DNA from: Mariprofundus sp.
GTDB lineage: Bacteria; Pseudomonadota; Zetaproteobacteria; Mariprofundales; Mariprofundaceae
Length of the DNA stretch: 35,952 bases
Reading direction: 5' to 3'
Assembly: GCA_027019785.1 (NCBI GenBank)
Contig: JALUWF010000293.1
Location: 1 to 35,952 of the forward strand
Position numbers and translations under genes: made by a program. Each line of letters begins with the position of its first letter. Positions within the stretch are counted from its first letter, which is position 1. Shown here piece after piece: positions 24,853 to 34,813 of this stretch. The notes below the pieces were generated by a model. The model saw nothing but the letters and a program-made list of their open reading frames with translations. It searched no databases and was not told the origin of the DNA.

Positions 24853-24895
24853 AAAAAAAGCCCCGCGTCACCGGATGGTGGCGCAGGGTTTTTTT
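24853..24895 (-). terminator. Intrinsic terminator after tRNA-Asp
   Basis: The minus strand shows a 12-bp GC-rich stem (CCCTGCGCCACC against GGTGACGCGGGG, one mismatch, one G-U) followed by seven T, beginning 4 bases after the tRNA CCA. An A run on the other side could also serve the opposite strand. Confidence 0.85.
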
Positions 24896-24898
24896 GTA

Positions 24899-24975
24899 TG
24901 GCGGAGCGGACGGGACTCGAACCCGCGACCTCCGGCGTGACAGGCCGGCATTCTAACCAACTGAACTACCACTCC
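24899..24975 (-). tRNA. tRNA-Asp (GTC)
   Basis: The 77-base tRNA has acceptor GGAGTGG paired with CCGCTCC (one G-U), discriminator G, encoded CCA, and an anticodon loop with GTC in CCTGTCACG. The T arm is GGGTTCGAGTCCC. It follows tRNA-Val on the same strand at 120 bases. Confidence 0.98.
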
Positions 24976-25070
24976 AGTTTGTTGCAATGTGTTGCCTAGG
25001 CAACTGTTGCAGCGGGGCGCAACTTAATCATTTACTGATGCGAAATCAACCCTGAATTCCCACTGAAACA

Positions 25071-25093
25071 TAAGCCTCCGGTCAGGAGGCTTA
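25071..25093 (-). other. Hairpin after tRNA-Val
   Basis: TAAGCCTCC, five bases and GGAGGCTTA form a 9-bp stem starting 2 bases after the tRNA-Val CCA. No T run follows, so it may be a processing or weak termination hairpin. The rest of the inter-tRNA gap holds a perfect 14-base palindrome, GTTGCCTAGGCAAC (24991-25004). Confidence 0.6.
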
Positions 25094-25095
25094 TA

Positions 25096-25171
25096 TGGTG
25101 GGCGCTGCAGGGCTCGAACCTGCGACCTACGGCTTGTAAGGCCGTTGCTCTCCCAGCTGAGCTAAGCGCCC
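25096..25171 (-). tRNA. tRNA-Val (TAC)
   Basis: The 76-base tRNA has acceptor GGGCGCT paired with AGCGCCC, encoded CCA, and anticodon TAC in loop CTTACAA. The T arm is AGGTTCGAGCCCT. Its 5' end lies one base after the T run of the hupB terminator. Confidence 0.98.
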
Positions 25172-25172
25172 G

Positions 25173-25203
25173 AAAAAAACAAGGGCATGAATGCCCTTGT
25201 TTA
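25173..25203 (-). terminator. Intrinsic terminator of hupB, abutting tRNA-Val
   Basis: ACAAGGGCAT and ATGCCCTTGT form a perfect 10-bp stem with a two-base spacer, followed by seven T on the minus strand. The T run ends one base before the first base of tRNA-Val. Confidence 0.88.
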
Positions 25204-25231
25204 AAGAAACGGAATGATCCGCTTCCGGAAT

Positions 25232-25504
25232 TTACTTAACTGCGTCTTTCAGAGCCTTGCCGGCTTTGAACTTCGGCGCCTTGGATGCTGCTACCTGAAT
25301 GGTTTCACCCGTCCGGGGGTTACGTGCCGTACGAGCTGCACGATCAGCTACTGAGAAGGTGCCAAACCCGACCAGACTCACGGCATCTCCATTTGCCAGT
25401 GTACTGGTAATACCACCCAGAACAGCCTCAACAGCTTCACCAGCCGCTGCCTTGCTTAAATCCGCTGTTGCGGCTACGTGATTAATCAATTCTGCTTTGT
25501 TCAT
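25232..25504 (-). CDS. hupB: DNA-binding protein HU-beta
   Basis: The 90-residue nucleoid protein has the HU/IHF fold. [21 protein letters not shown] is the dimerising helix pair, [13 protein letters not shown] and the RNPRTGE tip form the DNA-bending arm, and [15 protein letters not shown] is the C-terminus. It lacks IHF-specific features. The ATG at 25504 has GGGAGG 5 bases upstream; the longer frame to 25546 is ruled out by that site. A promoter (TTGACA, 19 bases, TATAGT) lies in the lon-hupB gap. The position after lon matches the widely conserved tig-clpPX-lon-hupB order. Confidence 0.97.
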   Translation of the reverse strand: MNKAELINHVAATADLSKAAAGEAVEAVLGGITSTLANGDAVSLVGFGTFSVADRAARTARNPRTGETIQVAASKAPKFKAGKALKDAVK

Positions 25505-25535
25505 TATTCCTCCCGCTTCATTCAATGGGACGCGA

Positions 25536-25566
25536 ACTATACGCAACGAACCCCATATCCTGTCAA
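25536..25566 (-). promoter_or_regulatory. Sigma-70-type promoter of hupB
   Basis: On the minus strand perfect TTGACA (25566-25561) is followed by 19 bases and TATAGT (25541-25536), 31 bases before the hupB ATG. The boxes are strong; the spacer is two bases longer than ideal. Confidence 0.5.
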
Positions 25567-25596
25567 CCAGTTTTTTTTATTTATTATATTTAAGAC

Positions 25597-28041
25597 TTAA
25601 TGCGCTAGCGCTGATTTGTCTTTCAGATATATATCCGCAACGGCACCCGGCACAAAACTTCCCGGTATACTCATACCTGCAGGCAGTCGCGTCAAGGCGT
25701 GTTCCAACACCTCATCCATGTTTTTCACGGCATGTACTTCAAGGGCTTCCAGAACATCCTCATGGATATCCTTTAAATCCTTTAAGTTTTCTTCGGGAAT
25801 GATCGCATCAGTCAGGCCGCCCCGATGGGCTGCCAACAACTTCTCCTTCAACCCTCCAATCGGCAATGCCTTGCCACGCAGGGTAATTTCACCAGTCATA
25901 CAGACATGCCTGTTGACAGCAATACCTGTCAGGGCGGAGACAATGGATGTAGCCATTGCCAGTCCGGCCGACGGGCCATCTTTCGGAATAGCCCCTTCCG
26001 GAACATGCACATGAATATCCACCTGTTGATGGAAATCGGGTTTCAGGCCCAGTTGAGCAGCCCGTGAACGCACATACGTCAACGCCGCCTGAATAGATTC
26101 CTGCATCACATCACCCAGTTGCCCGGTTACTGTCAGCTTACCCTTGCCCGGCATCAGCGCTGTTTCGATCTGCAGCAACTCACCGCCGACTTCGGTCCAG
26201 GCCAGCCCGGTTACCACGCCGATCTCGTCTTTCTCTTCAGCCAGACCGAAACGGTACTTGCGCACGCCCAAATAGGTTTCAATATCAGTAGCCGACAGCG
26301 CCAGTTGCAACGGCGCGCCGTCCTGCAGCGGCTGGCTTACAAACTTGCGCGCCGCCTTGCGACACAACTTGGCCAGGCAGCGCGACAGACTGCGCACCCC
26401 GGCTTCCCGCGTGTAGTAGCGAATCATCTCGGTCAGGGCCGAATCATCCAGCTGAAACTGATCCGCATGCAGACCGTGATTGCGCCGCTGCTTGTCGAGC
26501 AGATAACGACGCGCAATTTCCAGCTTTTCGTGCTCGGTGTAGCCGGAGATATGGATAATCTCCATACGATCCAGCAGCGGGCCGGGAATATTCAAACTGT
26601 TGGCCGTGGTAATAAACATCACCTCGGAGAGGTCGTAATCCACCTCCATATAGTGATCATTAAAGCTGTGATTCTGTTCCGGATCGAGAACTTCCAGCAG
26701 TGCGGAAGCCGGATCACCGCGAAAATCAGCCCCCAGCTTGTCAATCTCATCGAGCAGGAACAGCGGGTTTCTGGTTGTCGCCTTTTTCATCGACTGGATC
26801 ACCTTGCCCGGCATGGAACCGATATAGGTGCGTCGATGGCCGCGAATTTCCGCTTCGTCACGTACGCCGCCCAGACTCATACGTACATACTGACGTTTGG
26901 TGGCACGGGCAATCGATTTGGCCAGTGATGTCTTGCCCACCCCCGGCGGGCCGACAAAACAGAGAATCGGCCCCTTCATTGTACGCACCAGCCTGAGCAC
27001 GGCCAGATGCTCGATAATACGCTCCTTGACCTTCTCCAGACCATAATGATCTTCATCCAGCACACGTCCGGCCGCATCAATATCCTTACTGGTTCTGGAT
27101 CGTTTTTTCCATGGAATATCAATCAGCCAGTCGAGATAATTGCGCACCACCGTCGCTTCCGCACTCATCGGCGGCATCATCTTCAATCGCTTGAACTCCG
27201 CCTCGGCTTTCTCTTTAGCTTCCCGGCTTAAACCCAGCGTCTGAATCTTCTTTTCCAGTTGCTGCAGATCATCGGCGGCATCTTCATCGCCGAGCTCTTT
27301 CTGAATGGCCTTCATCTGTTCAGACAGGTAATAGTCGCGCTGGCTCTTCTCCATCTGGCGCTTGACCCGGCTGCGAATGCGCTTGTCGACCTGCATCAAC
27401 TCCATCTCGTTTTCCATCAGACCGTAGAGCCGCTCCAGCCGATCCATCACGCCAGCCATTTCAAGCAGTTCCTGTTTATCTTCCACTTTCAGATTCAGAT
27501 GAGCGGCAATCGTGTCCGCCAGCTTATCCACCTCATCGACTGCCGAAACCGACACCATCACTTCCGGCGGCAATTTCTTGTTCAGTTTGACATAAGATTC
27601 GAATTTCTGGATCAGCGAACGGACGACAACATCAAGCTCATGCTCATCATTGGCCGCTTCCGGCATCCGTTGGTAGCTGGCGCTCAGATAGTCATCCGTG
27701 GCGGTCATATCGTGAACCAGCGTACGCGCGCCGCCCTCTACCAGCACCTTGATCGTGCCATCAGGCAGCTTCAACAGTTGCAGGATGCTGCCGATGACGC
27801 CTACAGTATACAGATCGTCCGGGCCCGGATCATCCATCGTCGCATCTTTCTGCGTCACCAGCAGAACCTGCTTATCCGAAGCCATGACCTCTTCCAGCGC
27901 CCGCACCGATTTATCGCGCCCGACAAATAGCGGCACAATCATGTAAGGAAATACAACAATATCGCGCAACGGCAGCACCGGCAGCACTCCCTGATGCACG
28001 GCAGTGTCGCATTCGATGTCCTTATTGATCCATTCAGCCAC
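25597..28041 (-). CDS. lon: ATP-dependent protease Lon
   Basis: This cytoplasmic hexameric AAA+ serine protease degrades misfolded and regulatory proteins. The 814-residue product has the LON N-domain ([20 protein letters not shown]) and a coiled region near 190-270. The AAA+ module has GPPGVGKTS and the [10 protein letters not shown] Walker B. The protease domain has catalytic Ser691 in [10 protein letters not shown] and Lys734 in [14 protein letters not shown]. The start is GTG at 28041 with AGGAG 6 bases upstream. It follows clpX, separated by 168 bases that hold a palindromic repeat, and precedes hupB. No heat-shock promoter was identified with confidence. Confidence 0.98.
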   Translation of the reverse strand: MAEWINKDIECDTAVHQGVLPVLPLRDIVVFPYMIVPLFVGRDKSVRALEEVMASDKQVLLVTQKDATMDDPGPDDLYTVGVIGSILQLLKLPDGTIKVLVEGGARTLVHDMTATDDYLSASYQRMPEAANDEHELDVVVRSLIQKFESYVKLNKKLPPEVMVSVSAVDEVDKLADTIAAHLNLKVEDKQELLEMAGVMDRLERLYGLMENEMELMQVDKRIRSRVKRQMEKSQRDYYLSEQMKAIQKELGDEDAADDLQQLEKKIQTLGLSREAKEKAEAEFKRLKMMPPMSAEATVVRNYLDWLIDIPWKKRSRTSKDIDAAGRVLDEDHYGLEKVKERIIEHLAVLRLVRTMKGPILCFVGPPGVGKTSLAKSIARATKRQYVRMSLGGVRDEAEIRGHRRTYIGSMPGKVIQSMKKATTRNPLFLLDEIDKLGADFRGDPASALLEVLDPEQNHSFNDHYMEVDYDLSEVMFITTANSLNIPGPLLDRMEIIHISGYTEHEKLEIARRYLLDKQRRNHGLHADQFQLDDSALTEMIRYYTREAGVRSLSRCLAKLCRKAARKFVSQPLQDGAPLQLALSATDIETYLGVRKYRFGLAEEKDEIGVVTGLAWTEVGGELLQIETALMPGKGKLTVTGQLGDVMQESIQAALTYVRSRAAQLGLKPDFHQQVDIHVHVPEGAIPKDGPSAGLAMATSIVSALTGIAVNRHVCMTGEITLRGKALPIGGLKEKLLAAHRGGLTDAIIPEENLKDLKDIHEDVLEALEVHAVKNMDEVLEHALTRLPAGMSIPGSFVPGAVADIYLKDKSALAH

Positions 28042-28072
28042 AATAAGCTCCTGTTAAATTAGAAAAAGCCTT

Positions 28073-28170
28073 CACCGCAGAGTACGCAGAGTTTCGCAGA
28101 GGGAATTTAACCAACCTTAATGAGCTGGACTTGTTTCTCATCTGCGTTCACCCGCGTTTATCTGTGGTTT
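28073..28170. repeat. CACAGAG/CGCAGAG-type diverged inverted repeat, copy 3
   Basis: CACCGCAGAGTACGCAGAG at the left faces a right arm (28140-28170) containing CTGCGTTCACCCGCG and TCTGTGG, in inverted orientation with many mismatches. Both are of the ACCACAGA/CGCAGAT class seen at 14070 and 19943. It fills the clpX-lon gap. Confidence 0.6.
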
Positions 28171-28209
28171 CTGCCTTTGATTTCGTTGAGATGTTTATAT
28201 AATACAGGG

Positions 28210-29475
28210 TCAGGAGGCGGCTTCCAGCTTCTGTTCGCCGTCACCCTTGAACACCAGCACCGGCCTGGAACTGCCTTCGACCGCTTCGCGATTGACGACG
28301 CATTTTTCCACGCCTGTCATGGTCGGGATATCGTACATTACATCCAGCATCACCGATTCCATAATCGCCCTCAAGCCCCGCGCGCCGGTTTTGCGTTCAA
28401 TGGCTTTCTCGGCAATCGCCTCCAGCGCATCATCGGTAAAGGAGACTGCGACGCCGTCATAAGCCATCAAGGCGGCATACTGTTTCACCAGCGCATTTTT
28501 CGGCTCGGTCAGGATTCTCAACAGAGCTTCCTTATCCAGATGGCTCAATGTCGCCACCGCTGGCAAACGCCCCACCAATTCAGGAATCAGACCGTATTTA
28601 ATCAAGTCTTCCGGCTCCACCTGACTTAAAATGACGCCGATATCTTTCTCATCATCGGTCTCAACCTGCGCCCCGAAACCGATGGAACGCGGCTTACCCT
28701 TGGCTTCAATCAGTTTCTCCAGGCCGTTAAATGCGCCGCCCAGCACAAACAGGATATTGGTGGTATCCACCTGCATAAATTCCTGCTGCGGATGTTTGCG
28801 TCCGCCCTGCGGCGGTACCGCAGCCACAGTACCCTCAATCAGTTTCAGCAGCGCCTGCTGCACGCCTTCGCCGGATACATCACGGGTGATCGACGGCCCT
28901 TCCGCCTTGCGCGATAGTTTATCCACCTCATCAATATAGACGATGCCGCGCTGCGCCTTATCAACGTCATAATCGGCAGCCTGCAACAGTTTCAGAATAA
29001 TATTCTCGACATCCTCGCCCACATAGCCGGCTTCGGTCAGCGTGGTGGCGTCGGCCATCACGAACGGCACATCGAATACGCGCGCCAGCGTCTGGGCCAG
29101 CAGCGTTTTACCGCAGCCTGTCGGGCCGAGCAGCAACACATTGGACTTGGAAATTTCCACGTCATTTTTTTCATTGTGATCGATACGTTTATAATGATTG
29201 TACACCGCCACCGACAGCAATCGCTTGGGCCCTTCCTGGCCAATCACATAATCATCGAGAAAGGCCTTAATCTCGGCCGGACGCGGCAGACCGCTATCGG
29301 CCTTCTCATCTTTCTGTTCACCTGAAAGCTCTTCTACAATGATTTCATTGCACAATTCAATGCATTCATCACAGATAAAAACAGTCGGTCCGGCAATTAG
29401 TTTTTTGACATCATGCTGCGATTTACCGCAAAATGAGCAATATAAAGTGTTGTCGCCGCTATTTTGAGTCGTCAT
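28210..29475 (-). CDS. clpX: ClpX, ATP-dependent unfoldase of the ClpXP protease
   Basis: ClpX recognises tagged proteins, unfolds them and feeds them to ClpP. The 421-residue product has the N-terminal zinc finger (Cys13, Cys16, Cys35, Cys38 in CSFCGK and CDECIELC). The AAA+ domain follows with Walker [11 protein letters not shown], Walker [12 protein letters not shown] and the pore loop GYVGED. The ClpP-contacting IGF loop is RSIGFGAQV. The ATG at 29475 fits the family N-terminus and has GAGGTG upstream. It lies inside the end of clpP, overlapping it by 17 bases. Confidence 0.97.
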   Translation of the reverse strand: MTTQNSGDNTLYCSFCGKSQHDVKKLIAGPTVFICDECIELCNEIIVEELSGEQKDEKADSGLPRPAEIKAFLDDYVIGQEGPKRLLSVAVYNHYKRIDHNEKNDVEISKSNVLLLGPTGCGKTLLAQTLARVFDVPFVMADATTLTEAGYVGEDVENIILKLLQAADYDVDKAQRGIVYIDEVDKLSRKAEGPSITRDVSGEGVQQALLKLIEGTVAAVPPQGGRKHPQQEFMQVDTTNILFVLGGAFNGLEKLIEAKGKPRSIGFGAQVETDDEKDIGVILSQVEPEDLIKYGLIPELVGRLPAVATLSHLDKEALLRILTEPKNALVKQYAALMAYDGVAVSFTDDALEAIAEKAIERKTGARGLRAIMESVMLDVMYDIPTMTGVEKCVVNREAVEGSSRPVLVFKGDGEQKLEAAS

Positions 29476-30103
29476 CTGCACCTCGGTCTGTCTGATCTTC
29501 GCCCGGATTTTCAGCCACATCCGCACGCGATGTCAGCACATCATCCACCAAACCGTAATCTTTTGCCTCATCAGCGGTCAAGAAATAATCCCGTTCGACA
29601 TCATCGGCCAGCTTATCCAGCGGCTGACCGGTATGCTCGGCCAACATCTCGTTCAGATGATCCTTGAGCTTCAGAATTTCACGTGCATGAATCTCGATAT
29701 CAGTCGCCTGCCCCTGGAATCCGCCCAACGGCTGATGAATCATAATGCGGGCATTGGGCAGCGCATAGCGTTTTCCAGCCGCGCCCGCCGCCAGCAGATG
29801 CGCCCCCATACTGGCCGCCTGACCAACGCACAGGGTGGATACGTCGCAGCGTATATATTGCATGGTATCGTAAATAGCGAGGCCGGATGTCACTACACCG
29901 CCCGGACTATTGATGTAGAGATAAATATCCTTATCCGGGCCTTCCGACTCCAGAAACAGCAACTGGGCGATAATCAGATTGGCAACATGATCATCCACCG
30001 GCCCGTTGAGAAAAACAATGCGTTCTTTGAGCAGACGCGAATAGATATCGTAGGAGCGCTCTCCCCGTGCTGTTTGCTCGACGACCATCGGAACCAGATT
30101 CAT
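29459..30103 (-). CDS. clpP: ClpP, proteolytic subunit
   Basis: The 214-residue serine protease forms the two-ring chamber used by ClpX. The catalytic triad is intact: Ser98 in QAASMGA, His123 in MIHQP, Asp172 in ERDYFLTA. The [20 protein letters not shown] start is the family N-terminus. AAGGAG lies 5 bases before the ATG at 30103. The C-terminal tail ([17 protein letters not shown]) is acidic and longer than in many ClpP proteins, and its last codons overlap the clpX start. Upstream are a tandem 14-base repeat (30115-30142), a REP pair and a hairpin. Confidence 0.97.
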   Translation of the reverse strand: MNLVPMVVEQTARGERSYDIYSRLLKERIVFLNGPVDDHVANLIIAQLLFLESEGPDKDIYLYINSPGGVVTSGLAIYDTMQYIRCDVSTLCVGQAASMGAHLLAAGAAGKRYALPNARIMIHQPLGGFQGQATDIEIHAREILKLKDHLNEMLAEHTGQPLDKLADDVERDYFLTADEAKDYGLVDDVLTSRADVAENPGEDQTDRGADDDSK

Positions 30104-30114
30104 ATTTTCTCCTT

Positions 30115-30142
30115 TTATTCTGCCGCACTTATTCTGCCGCAC
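30115..30142. repeat. Tandem 14-base duplication before clpP
   Basis: TTATTCTGCCGCAC occurs twice without a gap, at 30115-30128 and 30129-30142, ending at the REP pair and starting 12 bases upstream of the clpP ATG. It would be part of the clpP leader. Confidence 0.8.
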
Positions 30143-30143
30143 T

Positions 30144-30200
30144 GGAAGCGCGGCTTCAGCCGTGCTATCGAATGGTTTGCGCGGCTAAAGCCGCACCTCC
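30144..30200. repeat. REP-like inverted pair, copy 2
   Basis: Units at 30144-30164 (GGAAGCGCGGCTTCAGCCGTG) and 30180-30200 (complement GGAGGTGCGGCTTTAGCCGCG) face each other, matching copy 1 in layout and in the intervening ATCG..TTTGC bases. It lies in the tig-clpP gap. Confidence 0.8.
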
Positions 30201-30225
30201 ATGTGATTTATGTTCACTATCGCGC

Positions 30226-30255
30226 CCAATAAAGCCACACCCATGGCTTTATTGG
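30226..30255 (-). promoter_or_regulatory. Hairpin spanning the tig stop codon
   Basis: CCAATAAAGCCA and TGGCTTTATTGG are exact 12-bp arms around a 6-base loop. The tig TAA is inside the stem. No T run follows, so it is more likely an RNA-stability or processing hairpin than a terminator. Confidence 0.6.
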
Positions 30256-31580
30256 ACTTGCTCTTGTTCCGCCTGCCAGTCAGATAGCGCTTTGGTAGCT
30301 GCCGTAGTGTTGGCCTCGGAGACAATATATGCAATACACTCGCGTTCCAGCAAGTTTTCACGCAGCGATGCCATCTGCTCCTGCTGACTTCTGATCCATG
30401 TTTTGAACTGGTCGCGCTGCTCTTCCGGATACTGCTGCGACTGGCGATCCAGTTCCGCATCAACCTGAGCATCGTCGATAGAGATATCGGCGGATTCACG
30501 TACTTTCTGTAGCAATACCGACAATTTCAGGCCGCGCTCAGAACGCGCGCGCACTTCCTCTATGAACGCCTCATCCTTCAACATATCAGCCGGCGGATCC
30601 ATGCCCTGCTGTTTCATATTATCCAGCACGCGTTTGGTGGTTTCGCGCATATCCTGCTCCAGCAGCGCTTTGGGCATGCTGATGTCATGGGCTGCCAGCA
30701 ATGCATCAAGCGCCGCCTCACGCGTGGCCAAAAATGATGCCTGTCCGGCTTCTTCATCCAGGCGTTCTTTAGCATCGGCTCGCAGTGCTGCGCCATCATC
30801 AAAGCCCAGCATGACTGCCAGTGCATCTTCATCCTCCGCCGTTTCAGGCTTGCCGACGCTCTTCACCACTGTGGCAAAGACGGCATCCTTGCCGACCAGA
30901 TGGGCGGCCTGATAATCGCTCGGAAAGCTCACTTCAATAGTAACATCATCACCTGCCACGCTACCGATCAACTGCTCTTCAAAACCGGGGATAAAACGAC
31001 CTTCGCCCAACACCAGTGGCACATCCTCACCCTTGCCGCCATCAAATTCTTCTCCATCAATCACGCCGACAAAATCGATATGCAACTGATCGCCCGTTTC
31101 AGCCTTGCGTTCGGCCTCAATTTCAAACTTCACCTGCGATTTCTGCAAGCGTTCCAGCACCGAATCCACATCGCTTGTTTCGACTTCCACCGTGGTCGCA
31201 TCAAATGTCAGTTTGGAAATATCGCTCAAATCCACCGTTGGCCATGTCGTGACTTGCATGGTGAATTCGAAGCCGGAGGCCGGCTGCATAGTCGGAATAT
31301 CCAGCATCGGCTGCACAGCCGGGATCAAACCGGAGGATTCAATAGCCGCGACATAATGCGCCTGCACCAGTTCCGACACCGTATCCTCATGCAATTTTGG
31401 CCCGAACTGCTGCTTCAGGTGCGCCGGCGGCGTTTTGCCAGGACGAAAACCCGGCAACTTGGCCTGACGGCTGAGCTTCAATAACTGTTCGTTATAGATG
31501 CGGTCATATTCACCCTGCGGCACGGTGACATGCACCTGATATTCGTGACGCCCTAACTCTTTTACGTCTGTTTGAATCAT
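30249..31580 (-). CDS. tig: Trigger factor, ribosome-associated chaperone
   Basis: Trigger factor binds L23 at the exit tunnel and folds nascent chains. The 443-residue product has the N-terminal ribosome-binding domain with GFRPGKTPP (family GFRxGKxP). The FKBP-type PPIase domain (about 150-245) is DQLHIDFVGVIDGEEFDGGKGEDVPLVLGEG with FIPGFEEQLIG. A long helical C-terminal domain ends acidic and Gln-rich. GGAG lies before the ATG at 31580. Upstream is an unusually structured leader (31594-31751) after tRNA-Leu. Confidence 0.97.
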   Translation of the reverse strand: MIQTDVKELGRHEYQVHVTVPQGEYDRIYNEQLLKLSRQAKLPGFRPGKTPPAHLKQQFGPKLHEDTVSELVQAHYVAAIESSGLIPAVQPMLDIPTMQPASGFEFTMQVTTWPTVDLSDISKLTFDATTVEVETSDVDSVLERLQKSQVKFEIEAERKAETGDQLHIDFVGVIDGEEFDGGKGEDVPLVLGEGRFIPGFEEQLIGSVAGDDVTIEVSFPSDYQAAHLVGKDAVFATVVKSVGKPETAEDEDALAVMLGFDDGAALRADAKERLDEEAGQASFLATREAALDALLAAHDISMPKALLEQDMRETTKRVLDNMKQQGMDPPADMLKDEAFIEEVRARSERGLKLSVLLQKVRESADISIDDAQVDAELDRQSQQYPEEQRDQFKTWIRSQQEQMASLRENLLERECIAYIVSEANTTAATKALSDWQAEQEQVQ

Positions 31581-31593
31581 CTCATTTCTCCAT

Positions 31594-31751
31594 GTGAACA
31601 TAAAAACATTCCAAACATCAATCCAGAATGTTCACGCGACCCACGGACGGGTCGCCAAAATCATGTGCGCCAGCACTTGATTTTGTGAGCAAAGGCAAAA
31701 TGACACTTTTACCTTTGCGCACTGAATAAATGCACGGATGCAGTTATTCAG
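31594..31751 (-). promoter_or_regulatory. Structured tig leader: five abutting hairpins
   Basis: Five inverted repeats tile this stretch almost without gaps. 31722-31751 has arms CTGAATAA/TTATTCAG plus an inner TGCA pair. 31689-31718 has GCAAAGG and AAAA arms; on the minus strand its one odd pair is G-U, giving a 12-bp stem. 31656-31685 has arms CAAAATCA/TGATTTTG plus GTGC/GCAC. 31636-31655 has arms GCGACCC/GGGTCGC. 31594-31635 has outer arms GTGAACA/TGTTCAC, competing with an inner ACATTC/GAATGT. Read from the minus strand, the series lies between tRNA-Leu and the tig ribosome site. No known RNA family is recognised. Confidence 0.6.
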
Positions 31752-31763
31752 CTCCTAGCAATC

Positions 31764-31847
31764 TGGTACGAGGAGGGGGAGTCGAACCCCCACACCAAAG
31801 GTACTGGCACCTAAAGCCAGCGCGTCTACCAGTTCCGCCATCCTCGC
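31764..31847 (-). tRNA. tRNA-Leu (TAG)
   Basis: The 84-base class II tRNA begins GCGAGGA, paired with TCCTCGT (first pair G-U), then A and encoded CCA. The D arm has the Leu-typical TGGCGGAACTGGTAGACGC. The anticodon loop TTTAGGT gives TAG. A long variable arm and T arm GGGGGTTCGACTCCCCC follow. Confidence 0.97.
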
Positions 31848-31873
31848 CTATATATCAATAAAAAAGGAGCAAG

Positions 31874-31879
31874 GTTATA
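31874..31879 (-). promoter_or_regulatory. Likely -10 box of tRNA-Leu
   Basis: The minus strand reads TATAAC 26 bases before the tRNA 5' end, with a poor TTTTGC -35 sixteen bases further up. The -10 box sits in a small AAGGT/ACCTT palindrome. Confidence 0.4.
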
Positions 31880-31974
31880 CCTTACCCCCCCTGTCGCAAA
31901 ACGGTGGCGAATGATGCCACCAGTCAACCTGAAATCAAGCAAAGTATATGGAGACATCAGGAAAAACTACCTCT

Positions 31975-33424
<1,450 letters not shown>

Positions 33425-33477
33425 TGTATATACCCAAGCCCAGCAAGCCGGAACCAAACGGGAAAAACTAAAAACCC

Positions 33478-33577
33478 CCGCCACTGATTTCACGAATCAT
33501 CACTGATCATAAAACCTTCAAATTGCCTTCTGCATATTGCCTTTTAATTCGTGGTCATTCGTGTCATTCGTGGCCAG
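33478..33577. repeat. CACGAAT-type imperfect inverted repeat
   Basis: GCCACTGATTTCACGAATCA at the left faces three ATTCGTG units at the right (33546-33573). The arms, about 28 bases each, pair with roughly two thirds identity around an AATTGCCTTCTGCATATTGCC centre that itself repeats TTGCCTT. It fills the space between convergent purB and glycerate kinase genes. It is a different family from the CACAGAG repeats. Confidence 0.65.
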
Positions 33578-33587
33578 GTTTGCTTTA

Positions 33588-34697
33588 CTAAAATAAGTAC
33601 TTGGCCTGTTGATTCCCAGAATTCAGATAAGTGGCCCAGGCTGCGGCGGCGCGTTGCAGCAACATGGCGGCATCTGTCATGATCTTGCCTGGCGGGTAGT
33701 CGGCAGGCATGGCGGCAATCACCCTGTCAAAATGTTGCTCCATATCCGGCCAGGCCGTCACCCGCCCGGAAATCAGCGCAGTTTTAACACTATAATCGAG
33801 CGCCTTTCGAGCTACAATCGCCGGCAATTTACCGCACAGTGTCTGGGCATCGCTCCACCCTTCTCCCGTCACCACCCAGTCCGCTGTTGCAACGGCCTGC
33901 TCAAAGCCGCAGGCATGCATCACATATCCGGCACCTGAAATCATGTCTGCGCCCAGCAGTTTCAGCGCAAACCCCAACCCTCCGGCACCACCCGCCCCTG
34001 CATCACACATCACCGATACCCCGAAGGCCTGCTCACATATGCTGGCCCAGTGCTGCATGGCAGTTTCAACTTCAGTGAGTTGATCGTTCTGAATGCCTTT
34101 CTGAGGCCCGTAAACATGCACCGCGCCCTGGCTGCCGCATAAGGGATTTTGCACATCAGACAAAATCATCATCCGCACACGTTTCAAACGCGGATCCATG
34201 CCATCCGGATCAACCCGAACAGCCTTCATCATGCCATTTAAATCGGATGAAACAGGAGCGCCTGCATGGTCGGTTACACCGCAACCAAGCCGGGTGAGCA
34301 GACCCAAACCGCCATCCACCGTGGCGCTGCCGCCAAGCGCAATGCGGATGTCCTCTACGCCGGCATCCAGAGCAGATAACACCGCCGCACCTATGCGTTC
34401 ACTGCCTCGCTCAAACACATCAAGCTGCATTTCCGGCAAATTCAAACCGATCAATCGAGCCGATTCGATCAGAGCAAAATGGCCAACATTGTCATCCGCA
34501 AAAAGCAGATCACCGCACACCGTGCCGCCGCATGCGGCGTGCAACAGATCCAGCGTCCCCTCACCGCCATCGGCCAACGGCATCGCAACTATTTCGGCAT
34601 CCGGCATCACCGAACTGATCCCTGCCGCCATCGCACTGGCAGCCTCAGCCGCTGTCAGCGAGCCTTTAAATGCATCGGGCGCAAGCAGCATCTTCAT
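33588..34697 (-). CDS. glxK: Glycerate 2-kinase (GlxK/GarK family)
   Basis: This cytoplasmic kinase converts D-glycerate to 2-phosphoglycerate in photorespiration-like or glyoxylate salvage routes. The 369-residue product has the family start MKMLLAPDAFKGSLTAAEAA, then PLADGGEGTLDLL, IALGGSATVDGGLG, QNPLCGSQGAVHVYGPQKG and VVTGEGWSDAQTLCGKLP. It ends NSGNQQAKYLF. The upstream Shine-Dalgarno is poor. The gene stands alone, convergent with purB. Other glyoxylate-pathway genes are not in view, so the physiological role is open. Confidence 0.92.
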   Translation of the reverse strand: MKMLLAPDAFKGSLTAAEAASAMAAGISSVMPDAEIVAMPLADGGEGTLDLLHAACGGTVCGDLLFADDNVGHFALIESARLIGLNLPEMQLDVFERGSERIGAAVLSALDAGVEDIRIALGGSATVDGGLGLLTRLGCGVTDHAGAPVSSDLNGMMKAVRVDPDGMDPRLKRVRMMILSDVQNPLCGSQGAVHVYGPQKGIQNDQLTEVETAMQHWASICEQAFGVSVMCDAGAGGAGGLGFALKLLGADMISGAGYVMHACGFEQAVATADWVVTGEGWSDAQTLCGKLPAIVARKALDYSVKTALISGRVTAWPDMEQHFDRVIAAMPADYPPGKIMTDAAMLLQRAAAAWATYLNSGNQQAKYLF

Positions 34698-34813
34698 ACC
34701 CGGCGTCTGTTATTTGTCATGTTTCCTCCAACTATTTTGTAAATTTTATCTCTTACACACAGAAGATTTACTCAAAGACGAAGCAAGAGCGCAATCATTG
34801 CTGGTCAGCCGTG

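Noticed and set aside
26119-26928. Plus-strand frame of 269 codons inside lon
   Set aside because: It is antisense to the intact Lon AAA+ and protease domains; no motif or start signal supports it.
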